A stretch of DNA of 12,037 nucleotides from contig NZ_JADEXF010000020.1 of the NCBI RefSeq assembly GCF_015207245.1, forward strand, positions 1 through 12,037, in the 5' to 3' direction. The notes below the pieces were generated by a model that saw only the letters and a list, made by a program, of their open reading frames with translations, was not told the origin of the DNA and did no database searches. The translations under genes and the position numbers were made by a program. Positions 1 through 7,289 of this stretch are shown one piece after another. Source of the DNA: Nostoc cf. edaphicum LEGE 07299 (GTDB taxonomy: Bacteria; Cyanobacteriota; Cyanobacteriia; Cyanobacteriales; Nostocaceae). Numbering within the stretch: the first letter of the stretch is position 1; each line of letters opens with the position of its first letter.

Positions 1-1
1 C

Positions 2-190
2 CAACCACTGGCTAACACAGTTACTTGTCTTGGTGATGGACATGATGGGATTTGGAATATTGTTGACCAACTAGCCCCTGATGTACAGCGTCGAGAAGTA
101 CAAGATTTGTTCCATTTGATAGAAAACTTACACAAAGTTGGGGGTTCGCTAAAACGCTTGAAAAGAGAAATAGTAAATATTACAGATTAA
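2..190 (+). pseudogene. Transposase remnant (ISKra4-like), cut by the window edge and C-terminally truncated
   Basis: Frame 2 is open from the window edge to a TAA at 188-190 and encodes 62 residues. They include CLGDGHDGIWNI and, about 30 residues further on, FHLIENLHKVGGSLKRLK. From memory, the acidic GDGxxGIWN strand and the following HLxENLxKxGGSLKRLK segment are typical of DDE transposases of the ISKra4 family common in Nostoc. In intact members I recall, a further hundred or more residues follow this segment. Here the frame ends nine residues later with REIVNITD, so the C-terminal part, including the last catalytic acidic residue, is missing. The upstream part lies outside the window. 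The reading frame stops only three bases before the start codon of the next gene, so the decayed element directly abuts it. The family name is recalled, not searched; another DDE family is possible. Confidence 0.65.
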
Positions 191-193
191 TTA

Positions 194-493
194 ATGAAAA
201 AACTTTTATTGATCTGTAGCCAGAATAAATTGCGAAGTCCCACCGCCGAGGCTGTATTTACTGAATATGAAGGATTTGAAACAGACTCGGCAGGCTTAGA
301 TCGCCATGCCGAACTACCATTATCAACGGAGGCTATTCAATGGGCTGACATTATCTTTGTGATGGAAAAATCCCATAAAAATAAACTATCCAAAAATTTT
401 CAACCTTTTCTGAAAGATAAAAGAACTATATGTTTAGATATCCCAGATGAATATGGATATATGGGACCAGCTTTAATTAAGTTGTTAAAATAG
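194..493 (+). CDS. Low-molecular-weight protein tyrosine phosphatase-like protein, probably truncated by a stop codon
   Basis: A 99-residue protein of the short (about 105-110 aa) phosphatase family related to low-molecular-weight PTPs, expected to be cytoplasmic and to remove phosphate from a protein or small-molecule substrate that is not known. The active-site loop C-x5-R-S is visible as C8-SQNKL-R14-S15 right after the first beta strand (KKLLLI), followed by PTAEAVF. The C-terminal segment DIPDEYGYMGP stands where relatives, as I recall them, read IPDEYxYMDP, so an Asp seems to be replaced by Gly. The TAG at 491-493 may be a nonsense mutation: in-frame translation beyond it gives KILPLLKIKK, which resembles the usual C-terminus, and ends at a TGA overlapping the next gene's ATG (523-526). 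No Shine-Dalgarno sequence precedes the ATG, and the transposase remnant ends three bases upstream, so the native promoter may be lost. Catalytic activity is doubtful. Confidence 0.75.
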   Translation: MKKLLLICSQNKLRSPTAEAVFTEYEGFETDSAGLDRHAELPLSTEAIQWADIIFVMEKSHKNKLSKNFQPFLKDKRTICLDIPDEYGYMGPALIKLLK

Positions 494-522
494 AAGATTT
501 TACCTCTATTAAAAATAAAAAA

Positions 523-1206
523 ATGAATATTCAAGAAGTTTTTAATATTGCCGCAGGAGATTACGATAACTTACGTCGTGTTTTAATTCCCTGTTTTGAT
601 GACTTTTACAAAACAGCTGTTGAAATCATCCCAGCAGATTGCACTGCACCGCTGAAGGTTCTAGATTTGGGGGCTGGTACTGGACTTTACTCAGGTATGG
701 TTCAGTCCGTTTTCCCTAATGCAGAGTTCACTTTGCTAGACTTAGCCCCTGAGATGTTAGAAAAAGCTAAGTTGAGATTTAGCAAAATGGGTAAATCTCC
801 CAAAATTTTAATTGGTGACTATATTGAGACTGATTTAGGTAGTTCATATAACCTGATAATTTCTGCCTTATCGATTCATCATCTGTCAGATATTGACAAA
901 GAACTTCTTTATCAACGGATTTATGATGTTCTCAATCCTGGAGGGATATTTATTAACGCCGATCAAGTTCTCGGCAAAACGCCTGATTTAGAACAACTTT
1001 ACCGTCAACACTGGTTAGATTCTGTCCGCGCCAAGAATATTTCAGAAGAGGATCTCAAAGCTGCACAAAAACGCATGGAATACGATCGCATGGCAACTTT
1101 GGATATTCAACTTAGCTGGTTAGAAGCGGCTGGCTTCCAAAATGTGGATTGCTGGTACAAAAATTTTAGCTTTGCCGTTTTTGGTGGTTATCGACCGACT
1201 ATTTAA
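523..1206 (+). CDS. Class I SAM-dependent methyltransferase
   Basis: A 227-residue soluble enzyme with the Rossmann-like class I methyltransferase fold. Motif I, the S-adenosylmethionine-binding loop, is VLDLGAGTG at residues 46-54. The acidic residue ending strand beta2 is in LLDLAPEML (Asp73), motif II is around GDY (Asp99), and ISALSIHHLSD (113-123) followed by LNPGGIFINAD (137-147) are the usual post-motif segments of the UbiE/methyltransferase-11 type. These show that it binds SAM and transfers a methyl group; the acceptor cannot be told from sequence. The start has no clear Shine-Dalgarno sequence and lies 29 bases after the phosphatase stop. If the phosphatase originally ran to the TGA at 524-526, the two genes overlapped as ATGA and were translationally coupled. 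It ends 43 bases before the converging lipoprotein gene. Confidence 0.85.
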   Translation: MNIQEVFNIAAGDYDNLRRVLIPCFDDFYKTAVEIIPADCTAPLKVLDLGAGTGLYSGMVQSVFPNAEFTLLDLAPEMLEKAKLRFSKMGKSPKILIGDYIETDLGSSYNLIISALSIHHLSDIDKELLYQRIYDVLNPGGIFINADQVLGKTPDLEQLYRQHWLDSVRAKNISEEDLKAAQKRMEYDRMATLDIQLSWLEAAGFQNVDCWYKNFSFAVFGGYRPTI

Positions 1207-1248
1207 CCGCTATTTTTGTGGCAAAGATTCCAGGCAGAGGAGAATGGA

Positions 1249-1692
1249 TTATTTGCCAGAACAGTAAGTATTAATTTCGTTGACTATTGAACTTTCTTCG
1301 CTACTACTCTTTTGCAGAGATACCAAAAAGCCCTTTGCTGCTGGTAGATTCTTTTTATCTATGGCTGTTGCTGCATTATTCAATTCCTTGCTGATGTTCT
1401 GATAGAGTGTGAGAAAGCGTCCTTGGAAACCTTGCAATTTTTCATCCTTAATTTCCAGTGCTTTCATCTCTTTGGCAAGTGGGTCGATCTTACCAGCAAG
1501 TTCAGTTAGAGCTTTGGAACCTTTTGCGGGATTGGGATTTTTAGCGAATTGCTGACCTAGAGTAGATGCCTGATTGGCAACCTTTATGACTTTGTTACAT
1601 TGAGCAACTTTACTTTCGCCACAACCTGCAAATAATAAAGCGATCGCAGTAGTAACTGAAAGTATAAAACTTTGCTTAAATACGCGTTGCAT
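1249..1692 (-). CDS. Small lipoprotein of unknown function
   Basis: A 147-residue protein with a type II signal peptide: MQRVFK, a hydrophobic stretch SFILSVTTAIALLF, then the lipobox LFAGC, whose Cys (residue 24 of this start) would be lipidated after cleavage. The mature part is about 123 residues, charged and Lys/Ala/Leu rich, and probably mostly helical. It contains two more cysteines, one near each end (QCNK and the C-terminal YCSGK), which could form a disulfide. I chose the ATG at 1690-1692 rather than a TTG at 1708-1710, because it gives a standard positively charged signal-peptide N-terminus; a GGAG lies about 12 bases upstream. Not recognised as a named family. Likely attached to the outer face of a membrane in the periplasm. 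It converges with the methyltransferase gene. Confidence 0.75.
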   Translation of the reverse strand: MQRVFKQSFILSVTTAIALLFAGCGESKVAQCNKVIKVANQASTLGQQFAKNPNPAKGSKALTELAGKIDPLAKEMKALEIKDEKLQGFQGRFLTLYQNISKELNNAATAIDKKNLPAAKGFLVSLQKSSSEESSIVNEINTYCSGK

Positions 1693-1877
1693 AGGTTCTA
1701 TGATCTCCAACTATGTTACGTGAAAGTTGGGCAGTAGAAATGGATGGTTAGAGAAAATACTTTTTCTAAACTTGATTCTTTCTTTATGCCCTGTTACTTT
1801 ATACTTCATTTTTTCGATAACGTGTATGTAATTACACGCAAGTAAAACAATTTTAAATTAGATAGTCGTGTCGTCCT

Positions 1878-4448
1878 TTACTCTACCGATTTTGGAATTA
1901 ATCTCAGTGTTTTACACGTATTTTCTGTAACATTCTTTGATTCCCATAACATTTGGTGGTATTCAATTTTGCGCCAAGGTTCAACCATATCGTTGTAGTG
2001 GTTATGGAAAGCATGGCCTGATTGTCCAGGGGTGTGAATTGCTACTGAGTTATCCAAATTTCCTAAATCTACAATCATCCGCAGTGAAGGAATATCTGTC
2101 ACCTCAAAGGATTTGTTTGCTCTCCAGCGGTTAGCATTCACTGTTTCACCGTTACCAGATGTAGCAAATGCACCACGATTAAATAAAGCTTCAATCGGTG
2201 CAACCCCAGATTTACCCAAAGTGGCATTTCGAAAAGTAATGGTATGCAGCTTGCCCCAATTCCAGTTTTTCGGGTCTTTGCTTTGAATTCGTTCTAGTTC
2301 ATCCACGGCTTCTATAAAGGACTGCCGGAGGATTTGGTCGCGGTTCTCGACTTTTGGGGTGTTGCGGTTGTCCCACCAAGAACTATTGGGCTGTTTAACC
2401 AAATTTGCTACCACAGCATACCAGCGATCGCCCCCATCAGGAAAGTACTTTTCAGGCAACTGATCGTGAAATGTATCTGCTAGCAAGTGTTTCCAGAATA
2501 CTTCAAACAGAGCAGCAGCAGGCGATGTCATTGCTAACTGCAAATTCCAACCTTGCAGTAGTTTTTGGGCTGCCTGCAAGCGGGGTGTATCAACAGTGAT
2601 CGATTTTAGTAGTGGCACTAATGTTTGTGCATTTAAATTGCGATTATCACCCTGTATCTGCTGTACATCCTTTAGAGAAATCGGTTGCGTTTGTTGTAAA
2701 ATCATTTCAACAATCCGCTTTGCTCGGTAGCCATAAACCCAGTCTGCGGTAATCAGGTAAGGATATTCACGCGTAACTAAATTATTGGCAGTAGCAATAT
2801 AACCTTGAGGTGGATTAAAACTTTTGGGTAATTTCTCAAAGTCAATATAGCCTTGCCATTCATATTCATCCGTCCAACCAGGAACGGGATAACGCCCATC
2901 TCCCTGAGCGCGGATGGGGAATTTACCAGGCATTTGGTAGCCAATATTGCCATCAATGTCAGTGTAGACCAAGTTTTGAGCCGGGACATCATAATTGCTG
3001 GCAGCAGTGCGGAATTCCTGCCAATTTTGGGCGCGATTGATTTGGGGAACAGTATACGCTAGTTTGGAAGGTTCTAGGGCTGTCCAGCGCAGGGCTACGG
3101 CGTAATTTTGCGGTATTTTTAACGGCTGACTTGGCTGGAATTGCTTTAGATTTGGCGAAACATCAGAGAGAATCGGCCCATGTCGGGTATAGCGTACCGT
3201 TTGGACAATCGGCTGATTTCGGGCTACTTGAATCGTCTCTTGCACAAGTTGCATATCAACCCACTTGCCATTGACCTCATACTGATTGGGGTTATTTGGG
3301 TTGATTTTCTCGATGTATAAATCCATCACATCAGATTGTACATTGGTGACACCCCAGGCAATGCGATCGCTATGACCGATAATTACCCCAATCATTCCCG
3401 CAAAGGAAAAGCCAGAAACGTTGTAGGGACATTCTGCACTCTTCGGTGTACAGTGCAAACCAACCTCATACCATATAGAGGGAATTTGCACACCTAAATG
3501 GGGGTCATTCGCCAAGATTGGCTTACCTGTTGCCGTTCGCTGACCAGATATTACCCAGTTGTTCGAGCCAATACCTATTCCAGTGGGCCCGATGAGTTGT
3601 TCCAAAGCCATCATCGGCTTAGTAATTGACTCTATAGCAGGTAATACATCTGGAGAATTGAGAAGTGCGGGGAAAGAACTCTCCGTGTCTCCTTGTGCCT
3701 CTGTCCCCGTGTCCTCTTTCTTCTGCAACTCAGGTAAAATAACTGGCAAGTCTTGAGGGTATGGTGGAAAAAGTTCTTCTACTTGATTTGGGTTAAGGGT
3801 TTTGAGCAAAATAGCACGTTCAATTTCGCTCTCTAAATTTCTGCCCAAGTCGTAAGCCATTACCTTACCCCAAGTCAGAGAATGCAGTATTTGCCAAGGT
3901 TCTGGCTTATACCCAGGATTGAGAAACTTTAGTACAGCGTATTCTAGACTCACGGCGCTGCCTTGATGCTCTGTCAAATAGGCATTGACACCATCGGCGT
4001 AAGCTTGCAGGTATGCCTTCATCTCTGCATTAATTTCCTGAATTTCTTGCTGTGCCACCCTTGCCCAACCCATTGTCCGCAGATATTTATCAGTATCAAC
4101 CTGAGAAGAACCAAACATTTCGGAGAGTCGCCCAGAACCAATGTGTCGCCAAAAGTCCATTTGCCAAAAGCGGTCTTGGGCGTGGATATAACCTTGCGCC
4201 ATAAATAAATCGTGGGAGTTGGCAGCATAAATATAGGGAATTCCCCATTTATCGCGCTGGACAGTTACTTCCGCTTTCAGTTCAGGTAATTGAATTGTGG
4301 CACTTTCTTGAGCAAAGGATTGGCGCACAGTGTAGGTGGAAAATCCCACTAACAATAGCCCTAGCACTAACAGGAAAATCAGGGTAATTTTGAGTCTTTT
4401 ACGTAACCAACCTTTCCTGGAGTTTTTCATCTGAGCTTCTTGTGGCAT
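1878..4448 (-). CDS. Penicillin/acyl-homoserine-lactone acylase family Ntn-hydrolase, membrane-anchored
   Basis: An 856-residue precursor of the penicillin amidase family, which self-cleaves into alpha and beta chains and hydrolyses amide bonds of acylated substrates. A basic N-terminus and hydrophobic segment (about 21-36) act as signal or anchor, so the enzyme is periplasmic. The alpha-chain signature RDKWGIPYIYA and AQGYIHAQDRFWQMD lies at 65-98. The nucleophile is the Ser of GIG|SNNWV (Ser295), the expected cleavage point. The residue at beta position 23 is His317 (ANDPHL), as in acyl-homoserine-lactone and cephalosporin acylases, whereas E. coli penicillin G acylase has Gln. A downstream ATANNL probably holds the oxyanion Asn. 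From memory, Anabaena AiiC (All3924), an AHL acylase, is the likely ortholog type. Residues 245-257 in the spacer before Ser295 are encoded by a tandem repeat. The start may instead be the ATG seven codons in (4430). Family assignment is secure; substrate is inferred. Confidence 0.92.
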   Translation of the reverse strand: MPQEAQMKNSRKGWLRKRLKITLIFLLVLGLLLVGFSTYTVRQSFAQESATIQLPELKAEVTVQRDKWGIPYIYAANSHDLFMAQGYIHAQDRFWQMDFWRHIGSGRLSEMFGSSQVDTDKYLRTMGWARVAQQEIQEINAEMKAYLQAYADGVNAYLTEHQGSAVSLEYAVLKFLNPGYKPEPWQILHSLTWGKVMAYDLGRNLESEIERAILLKTLNPNQVEELFPPYPQDLPVILPELQKKEDTGTEAQGDTESSFPALLNSPDVLPAIESITKPMMALEQLIGPTGIGIGSNNWVISGQRTATGKPILANDPHLGVQIPSIWYEVGLHCTPKSAECPYNVSGFSFAGMIGVIIGHSDRIAWGVTNVQSDVMDLYIEKINPNNPNQYEVNGKWVDMQLVQETIQVARNQPIVQTVRYTRHGPILSDVSPNLKQFQPSQPLKIPQNYAVALRWTALEPSKLAYTVPQINRAQNWQEFRTAASNYDVPAQNLVYTDIDGNIGYQMPGKFPIRAQGDGRYPVPGWTDEYEWQGYIDFEKLPKSFNPPQGYIATANNLVTREYPYLITADWVYGYRAKRIVEMILQQTQPISLKDVQQIQGDNRNLNAQTLVPLLKSITVDTPRLQAAQKLLQGWNLQLAMTSPAAALFEVFWKHLLADTFHDQLPEKYFPDGGDRWYAVVANLVKQPNSSWWDNRNTPKVENRDQILRQSFIEAVDELERIQSKDPKNWNWGKLHTITFRNATLGKSGVAPIEALFNRGAFATSGNGETVNANRWRANKSFEVTDIPSLRMIVDLGNLDNSVAIHTPGQSGHAFHNHYNDMVEPWRKIEYHQMLWESKNVTENTCKTLRLIPKSVE
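3681..3716. repeat. Degenerate octamer tandem repeat inside the acylase gene
   Basis: Four successive 8-base units, CTCCGTGT, CTCCTTGT, GCCTCTGT and CCCCGTGT, followed by a partial CCTC. Repeats of this look are usual between genes in Nostoc-type genomes. Here the repeat lies within an open frame and encodes, on the minus strand, residues close to DTGTEAQGDTES of the acylase spacer. Its hydrophilic, small-residue translation fits a flexible linker. Confidence 0.7.
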
Positions 4449-4552
4449 TGTTTAGTGAAATTAGGCAATCCTACAAGATATTTAATCAGAATCTTTAGAA
4501 AAGTGCGATCTTTCTATTTAAAATATGCTTGAGTACACAGTTAAAATTTTGT

Positions 4553-5353
4553 TTAGCTGCCAGTAGAACAATAGTATCGCTCTCCTATTTTCCAAAGCTG
4601 GAGCGCAACTATTAAAAAGATAATGCCTGCAATTGGCGAGACATAACAAAACCACAAAGGTACTAAAAAAGCATCTTCTTTTTTAAGTACTGCAAGCAAA
4701 GGAAAATAACTGACGCAAGCAAGCGGTATCAAGAAAGTAAAAAATCGCTGAAACCACTTGCTATAAATTGCAAGAGGGTACTGAGCCGTTTCAACTCCTC
4801 CATAAGTGAGGATATTCATAATTTCGAGAGATTCAATAGTCCAGAAGGTGATGGTTGCTTGCATAATGACAATGCCAACAAAGAGCGCAACACCACCAAT
4901 AAATGAAGTACCTAAAAGCCATAAAATTTTAAAAGTTAAAGAAATGTGGAGAGATGAAAGCGACCACCACATAACAACAATTCCTTGAAATAATCTTCCG
5001 ATTCGTTTCAAAGTAAACTCTTTACCTAAAAGCTGAAGTGCTGTAGTGCGTGGACGAACAAGTAAACGGTCGAAGTCTCCACTTTTAATTATTGTTGAAA
5101 ATGAGTCAAACCCTTTTCCAAGAGCATCAGCACAGGCGAAAGAAATATTAATTATTCCATAAAATAGAGCAACTTCATTTAAAGTCCATGTACCAATACT
5201 ATTAAAACGACTAAAAAGTGCCCAGACTCCGAAAAATTCAACAGCAGTTACTAAAAACTGCCCTATGACTTGCAGCCAGAAAGAAACTTTGTACTGCATT
5301 TGCGACTTGAAAGATACAGAAATATATCGAAGGTAAAGTACAAAATCATTCAT
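4553..5353 (-). CDS. ABC-2 type transporter permease, second subunit
   Basis: A 266-residue integral membrane protein with about six hydrophobic segments (roughly 23-45, 60-76, 120-136, 143-169, 203-222 and 236-254). The cytoplasmic loop IKSGDFDRLLVRP (89-101), found in the same place in its partner as IRTGAVGYDLLRP, marks the ABC-2 permease family related to COG3694/DUF990. It should pair with the upstream permease and the ATPase to form an exporter in the cytoplasmic membrane; the exported compound cannot be told from sequence. It is the last gene of the three-gene set, 88 bases after the first permease, a gap holding a heptamer repeat. No strong Shine-Dalgarno sequence precedes the ATG. 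Confidence 0.85.
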   Translation of the reverse strand: MNDFVLYLRYISVSFKSQMQYKVSFWLQVIGQFLVTAVEFFGVWALFSRFNSIGTWTLNEVALFYGIINISFACADALGKGFDSFSTIIKSGDFDRLLVRPRTTALQLLGKEFTLKRIGRLFQGIVVMWWSLSSLHISLTFKILWLLGTSFIGGVALFVGIVIMQATITFWTIESLEIMNILTYGGVETAQYPLAIYSKWFQRFFTFLIPLACVSYFPLLAVLKKEDAFLVPLWFCYVSPIAGIIFLIVALQLWKIGERYYCSTGS

Positions 5354-5410
5354 ACTCGCGTTGTAATTTCTATCTAAAATAAATTACCTAACCTATCTTC
5401 CTGCTTAAAA

Positions 5411-5436
5411 AATTACGAATTACGAATTACGAATTA
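5411..5436. repeat. Heptamer tandem repeat (AATTACG)n
   Basis: Three perfect AATTACG units (5411-5417, 5418-5424, 5425-5431) and a partial fourth (AATTA, to 5436). This is a short tandemly repeated sequence of the kind described from heterocyst-forming cyanobacteria. It lies between the two permease genes, just beyond the stop codon of the first one. Confidence 0.85.
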
Positions 5437-5441
5437 TTTAC

Positions 5442-6260
5442 TTATCCTCCTTGAATTACAAGTTTTCTGATACCATATTTCACAAGAATACGCCCAAGGA
5501 TAATAATGACAACTATCCAGAAAGTTTGATGCAGCAAAATACTAAACAGGGCGTTTGGTTGAAGATTTCCAGTAAAAAGACGAAAAGGTTTGTCGATTAG
5601 TCCTGAAAAAGGAAGTGCATTCAAAAAAGGCTTGCTCCACTCAGGAAAAAGTGGCAAAGGAACAATCATGCCAGAGAAGATACTAACAAGAGTAGGCAGA
5701 ATACTATTAATTCCCTCGCCCGAAATTGTCCACATCATTGATACAGTAAGAAGCATAGTCAATGCAGACGAAAGTAAAATTGCGCCAATAAAAGAGAGAA
5801 GAAAGGCAACAAAAGAAGCAAAGGAGGGTGAAAAAGAAAGCGACCATTCATCAAGCCCCAAAAAGGGAAAAAGAAAAATTGTGACTCCAAGAAGCGGAAT
5901 GCTACGAAGTATCAGGGGCGTTGTGCGAAGTGCCAAAGCGCGAGTAAACCAAAAATTATAAAGGTCTGTGGGTCGAAGAAGATCGTATCCTACAGCACCA
6001 GTTCGGATGAGTTCTTGAATATCTCTATCACCTCCCCAAGGGACAATTGCCATCAAAAACGCCTGTCCCAGCCACACATATCCTACAGTTTGTTGAAAAG
6101 TCATAGGTTGAGCAGAGGTTGTATGAGTAAAGAATGCCTGTAAAACCATTATTTTTACTAACCCCCAGAAAAGCTGAGTTCCAACGCCAGCCAAAGCAGC
6201 AGTACGGTATTGCAATAGCAGTGTAAATCTCGCAACAAATAGTGACCAATATGCTTTCAT
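5442..6260 (-). CDS. ABC-2 type transporter permease, first subunit
   Basis: A 272-residue integral membrane protein, with about six hydrophobic segments (roughly 22-44, 60-75, 115-135, 147-177, 186-204 and 238-260) and the conserved loop IRTGAVGYDLLRP (85-97) after the second. This matches the ABC-2 permease family related to COG4587/DUF990. Its ATG overlaps the stop of the upstream ATPase gene by four bases (ATGA on the minus strand, 6257-6260), which shows co-transcription and suggests translational coupling. With the ATPase and the other permease it would form a heteromeric exporter. Substrate unknown; members of this family are often annotated as multidrug or antibiotic exporters, but nothing here supports a particular cargo. 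Confidence 0.88.
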   Translation of the reverse strand: MKAYWSLFVARFTLLLQYRTAALAGVGTQLFWGLVKIMVLQAFFTHTTSAQPMTFQQTVGYVWLGQAFLMAIVPWGGDRDIQELIRTGAVGYDLLRPTDLYNFWFTRALALRTTPLILRSIPLLGVTIFLFPFLGLDEWSLSFSPSFASFVAFLLSFIGAILLSSALTMLLTVSMMWTISGEGINSILPTLVSIFSGMIVPLPLFPEWSKPFLNALPFSGLIDKPFRLFTGNLQPNALFSILLHQTFWIVVIIILGRILVKYGIRKLVIQGG

Positions 6261-7249
6261 GGGACAATTCCTGCTGAAATTGCATAAAGTTCCGCAATTA
6301 TCTCTTCAATAGGTGGATTTTCTACAAAAAGATCCTCTACTTCATGTTGTGAGGTAACTTGGCTAATTAAAGACGCAGCAGAAAGCTTTGTGGGATCGAA
6401 AGCGAGAGTTACAGTGCGACCTTCTTTAGAGATAATACTGACTCCTTCTTCTTTAAAGAAGAAATCATCGTTTGCTAGGTCAATTCTTAAGTACCGACGC
6501 GAGGAAACTTGAGAACGCAGTGCTGCTAGAGTTCCATCACAAAGGATTTCACCTCCACCAATAATAATTATGCGATCGCACAATGCCTCGATATCATCCA
6601 TATCATGGGTAGTTAGGATCGTGGTTACTTGATGAGTTTTATTCAGTGCTTTGATAAATTTTCTGACTGCAAGCTTTGAAACTGCATCAAGCCCAATAGT
6701 AGGTTCATCAAGAAAAAGAATTTCCGGTCTGTGAAGCATTGCGGCTGCAAAGTCACATCGCATCCTTTGACCAAGGCTTAACTGCCTCACCGGAGTGGAG
6801 AGAAAGCTTTCAAGACCAAGCAAATCAATCATTTCTTCGCGTGTTTGGCGATATTCTGATTGGGGGACGCGATAAATATCCCGCAGCAAATCGAAAGACT
6901 CAATCACTGGCAAATCCCACCAGAGTTGTGTTCTTTGACCAAACACTACACCAATGCGATTAACGTGCTTGATTCGATCTTTCCAAGGAGTTCGTCCACT
7001 AATTAGGCATTTTCCACTGGAAGGTACGAGAATACCGCTTAAAATTTTAATCGTAGTCGATTTACCGGCTCCATTTGGGCCAATGTACCCTACAAGTTCT
7101 CCCCGCTCCAGGGAGAACGAAACTCCTTTAAGGGCATAAACTTCTTTAGTTTTTCGCTGCACAAGTCCTCGTATTGAACCGAAAAGCCCAGAGGAACGTT
7201 CAGACACAAAGAAAGTCTTCCTGAGATTTTCGACAAGAATGTGAGACAT
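6257..7249 (-). CDS. ABC transporter ATP-binding protein of the ABC-2 exporter
   Basis: A 330-residue cytoplasmic ATPase that would power the two following permeases. All nucleotide-binding motifs are intact: Walker A GPNGAGKST (57-65), Q-loop VFGQRTQLWWDLP (Gln105), signature LSLGQ (157-161), Walker B ILFLDEP (Asp181, Glu182) and switch His215 in TTHDMDD. The Q-loop form and a C-terminal extension of about 90 residues fit the COG4586 subfamily that accompanies DUF990-type permeases. First gene of the set, overlapping the first permease by four bases. The ATG at 7247-7249 opens MSHILVENLRKTF, a normal N-terminus, and the next Met is residue 140, so the start is firm. Yet no Shine-Dalgarno sequence is visible: a heptamer repeat lies five bases upstream of the ATG, and beyond it the trmJ fragment, so promoter position is unclear. 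Confidence 0.92.
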   Translation of the reverse strand: MSHILVENLRKTFFVSERSSGLFGSIRGLVQRKTKEVYALKGVSFSLERGELVGYIGPNGAGKSTTIKILSGILVPSSGKCLISGRTPWKDRIKHVNRIGVVFGQRTQLWWDLPVIESFDLLRDIYRVPQSEYRQTREEMIDLLGLESFLSTPVRQLSLGQRMRCDFAAAMLHRPEILFLDEPTIGLDAVSKLAVRKFIKALNKTHQVTTILTTHDMDDIEALCDRIIIIGGGEILCDGTLAALRSQVSSRRYLRIDLANDDFFFKEEGVSIISKEGRTVTLAFDPTKLSAASLISQVTSQHEVEDLFVENPPIEEIIAELYAISAGIVP

Positions 7250-7254
7250 ATTTG

Positions 7255-7283
7255 GGCAGAAGGCAGGGGGCAGGGGCAGAAGG
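7255..7283. repeat. GC-rich heptamer repeat GGCAGRR
   Basis: Degenerate 7-base units GGCAGAA, GGCAGGG, GGCAGGG and a shortened GCAGAAGG run across 7255-7283. It is a cyanobacterial-type short tandem repeat. On the minus strand it occupies the position where the ribosome-binding site of the ABC ATPase would be; on the plus strand its last unit merges with the degraded ribosome-binding site of the trmJ fragment. Confidence 0.75.
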
Positions 7284-7289
7284 TAAAAG

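Noticed and set aside
1249..1710. Longer lipoprotein starting at the TTG at 1708-1710
   Set aside because: It would add the acidic stretch MEIIEP in front of the signal peptide, which is unusual; the ATG at 1690-1692 gives a standard signal peptide.
1821..1838. Inverted repeat CGTGTA-N6-TACACG upstream of the lipoprotein gene, considered as an NtcA or other regulator site
   Set aside because: NtcA sites are GTA-N8-TAC; here the outer match is GTG-N8-TAC and the GTA/TAC pair has a spacing of six. It is also about 130 bases from the start codon, and no -10 box at the right distance was seen.
3963..4208. 81-codon open frame opposite the acylase gene, and several similar ones at 1937, 2405, 2853 and 3559
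   Set aside because: All are antisense shadows of the acylase, which has clear family motifs over these regions.
5590..5961. 123-codon open frame on the plus strand, opposite the first permease
   Set aside because: Lys/Ser-rich translation without domain features, antisense to a well-supported membrane protein whose codon pattern creates the frame; no ribosome-binding site.
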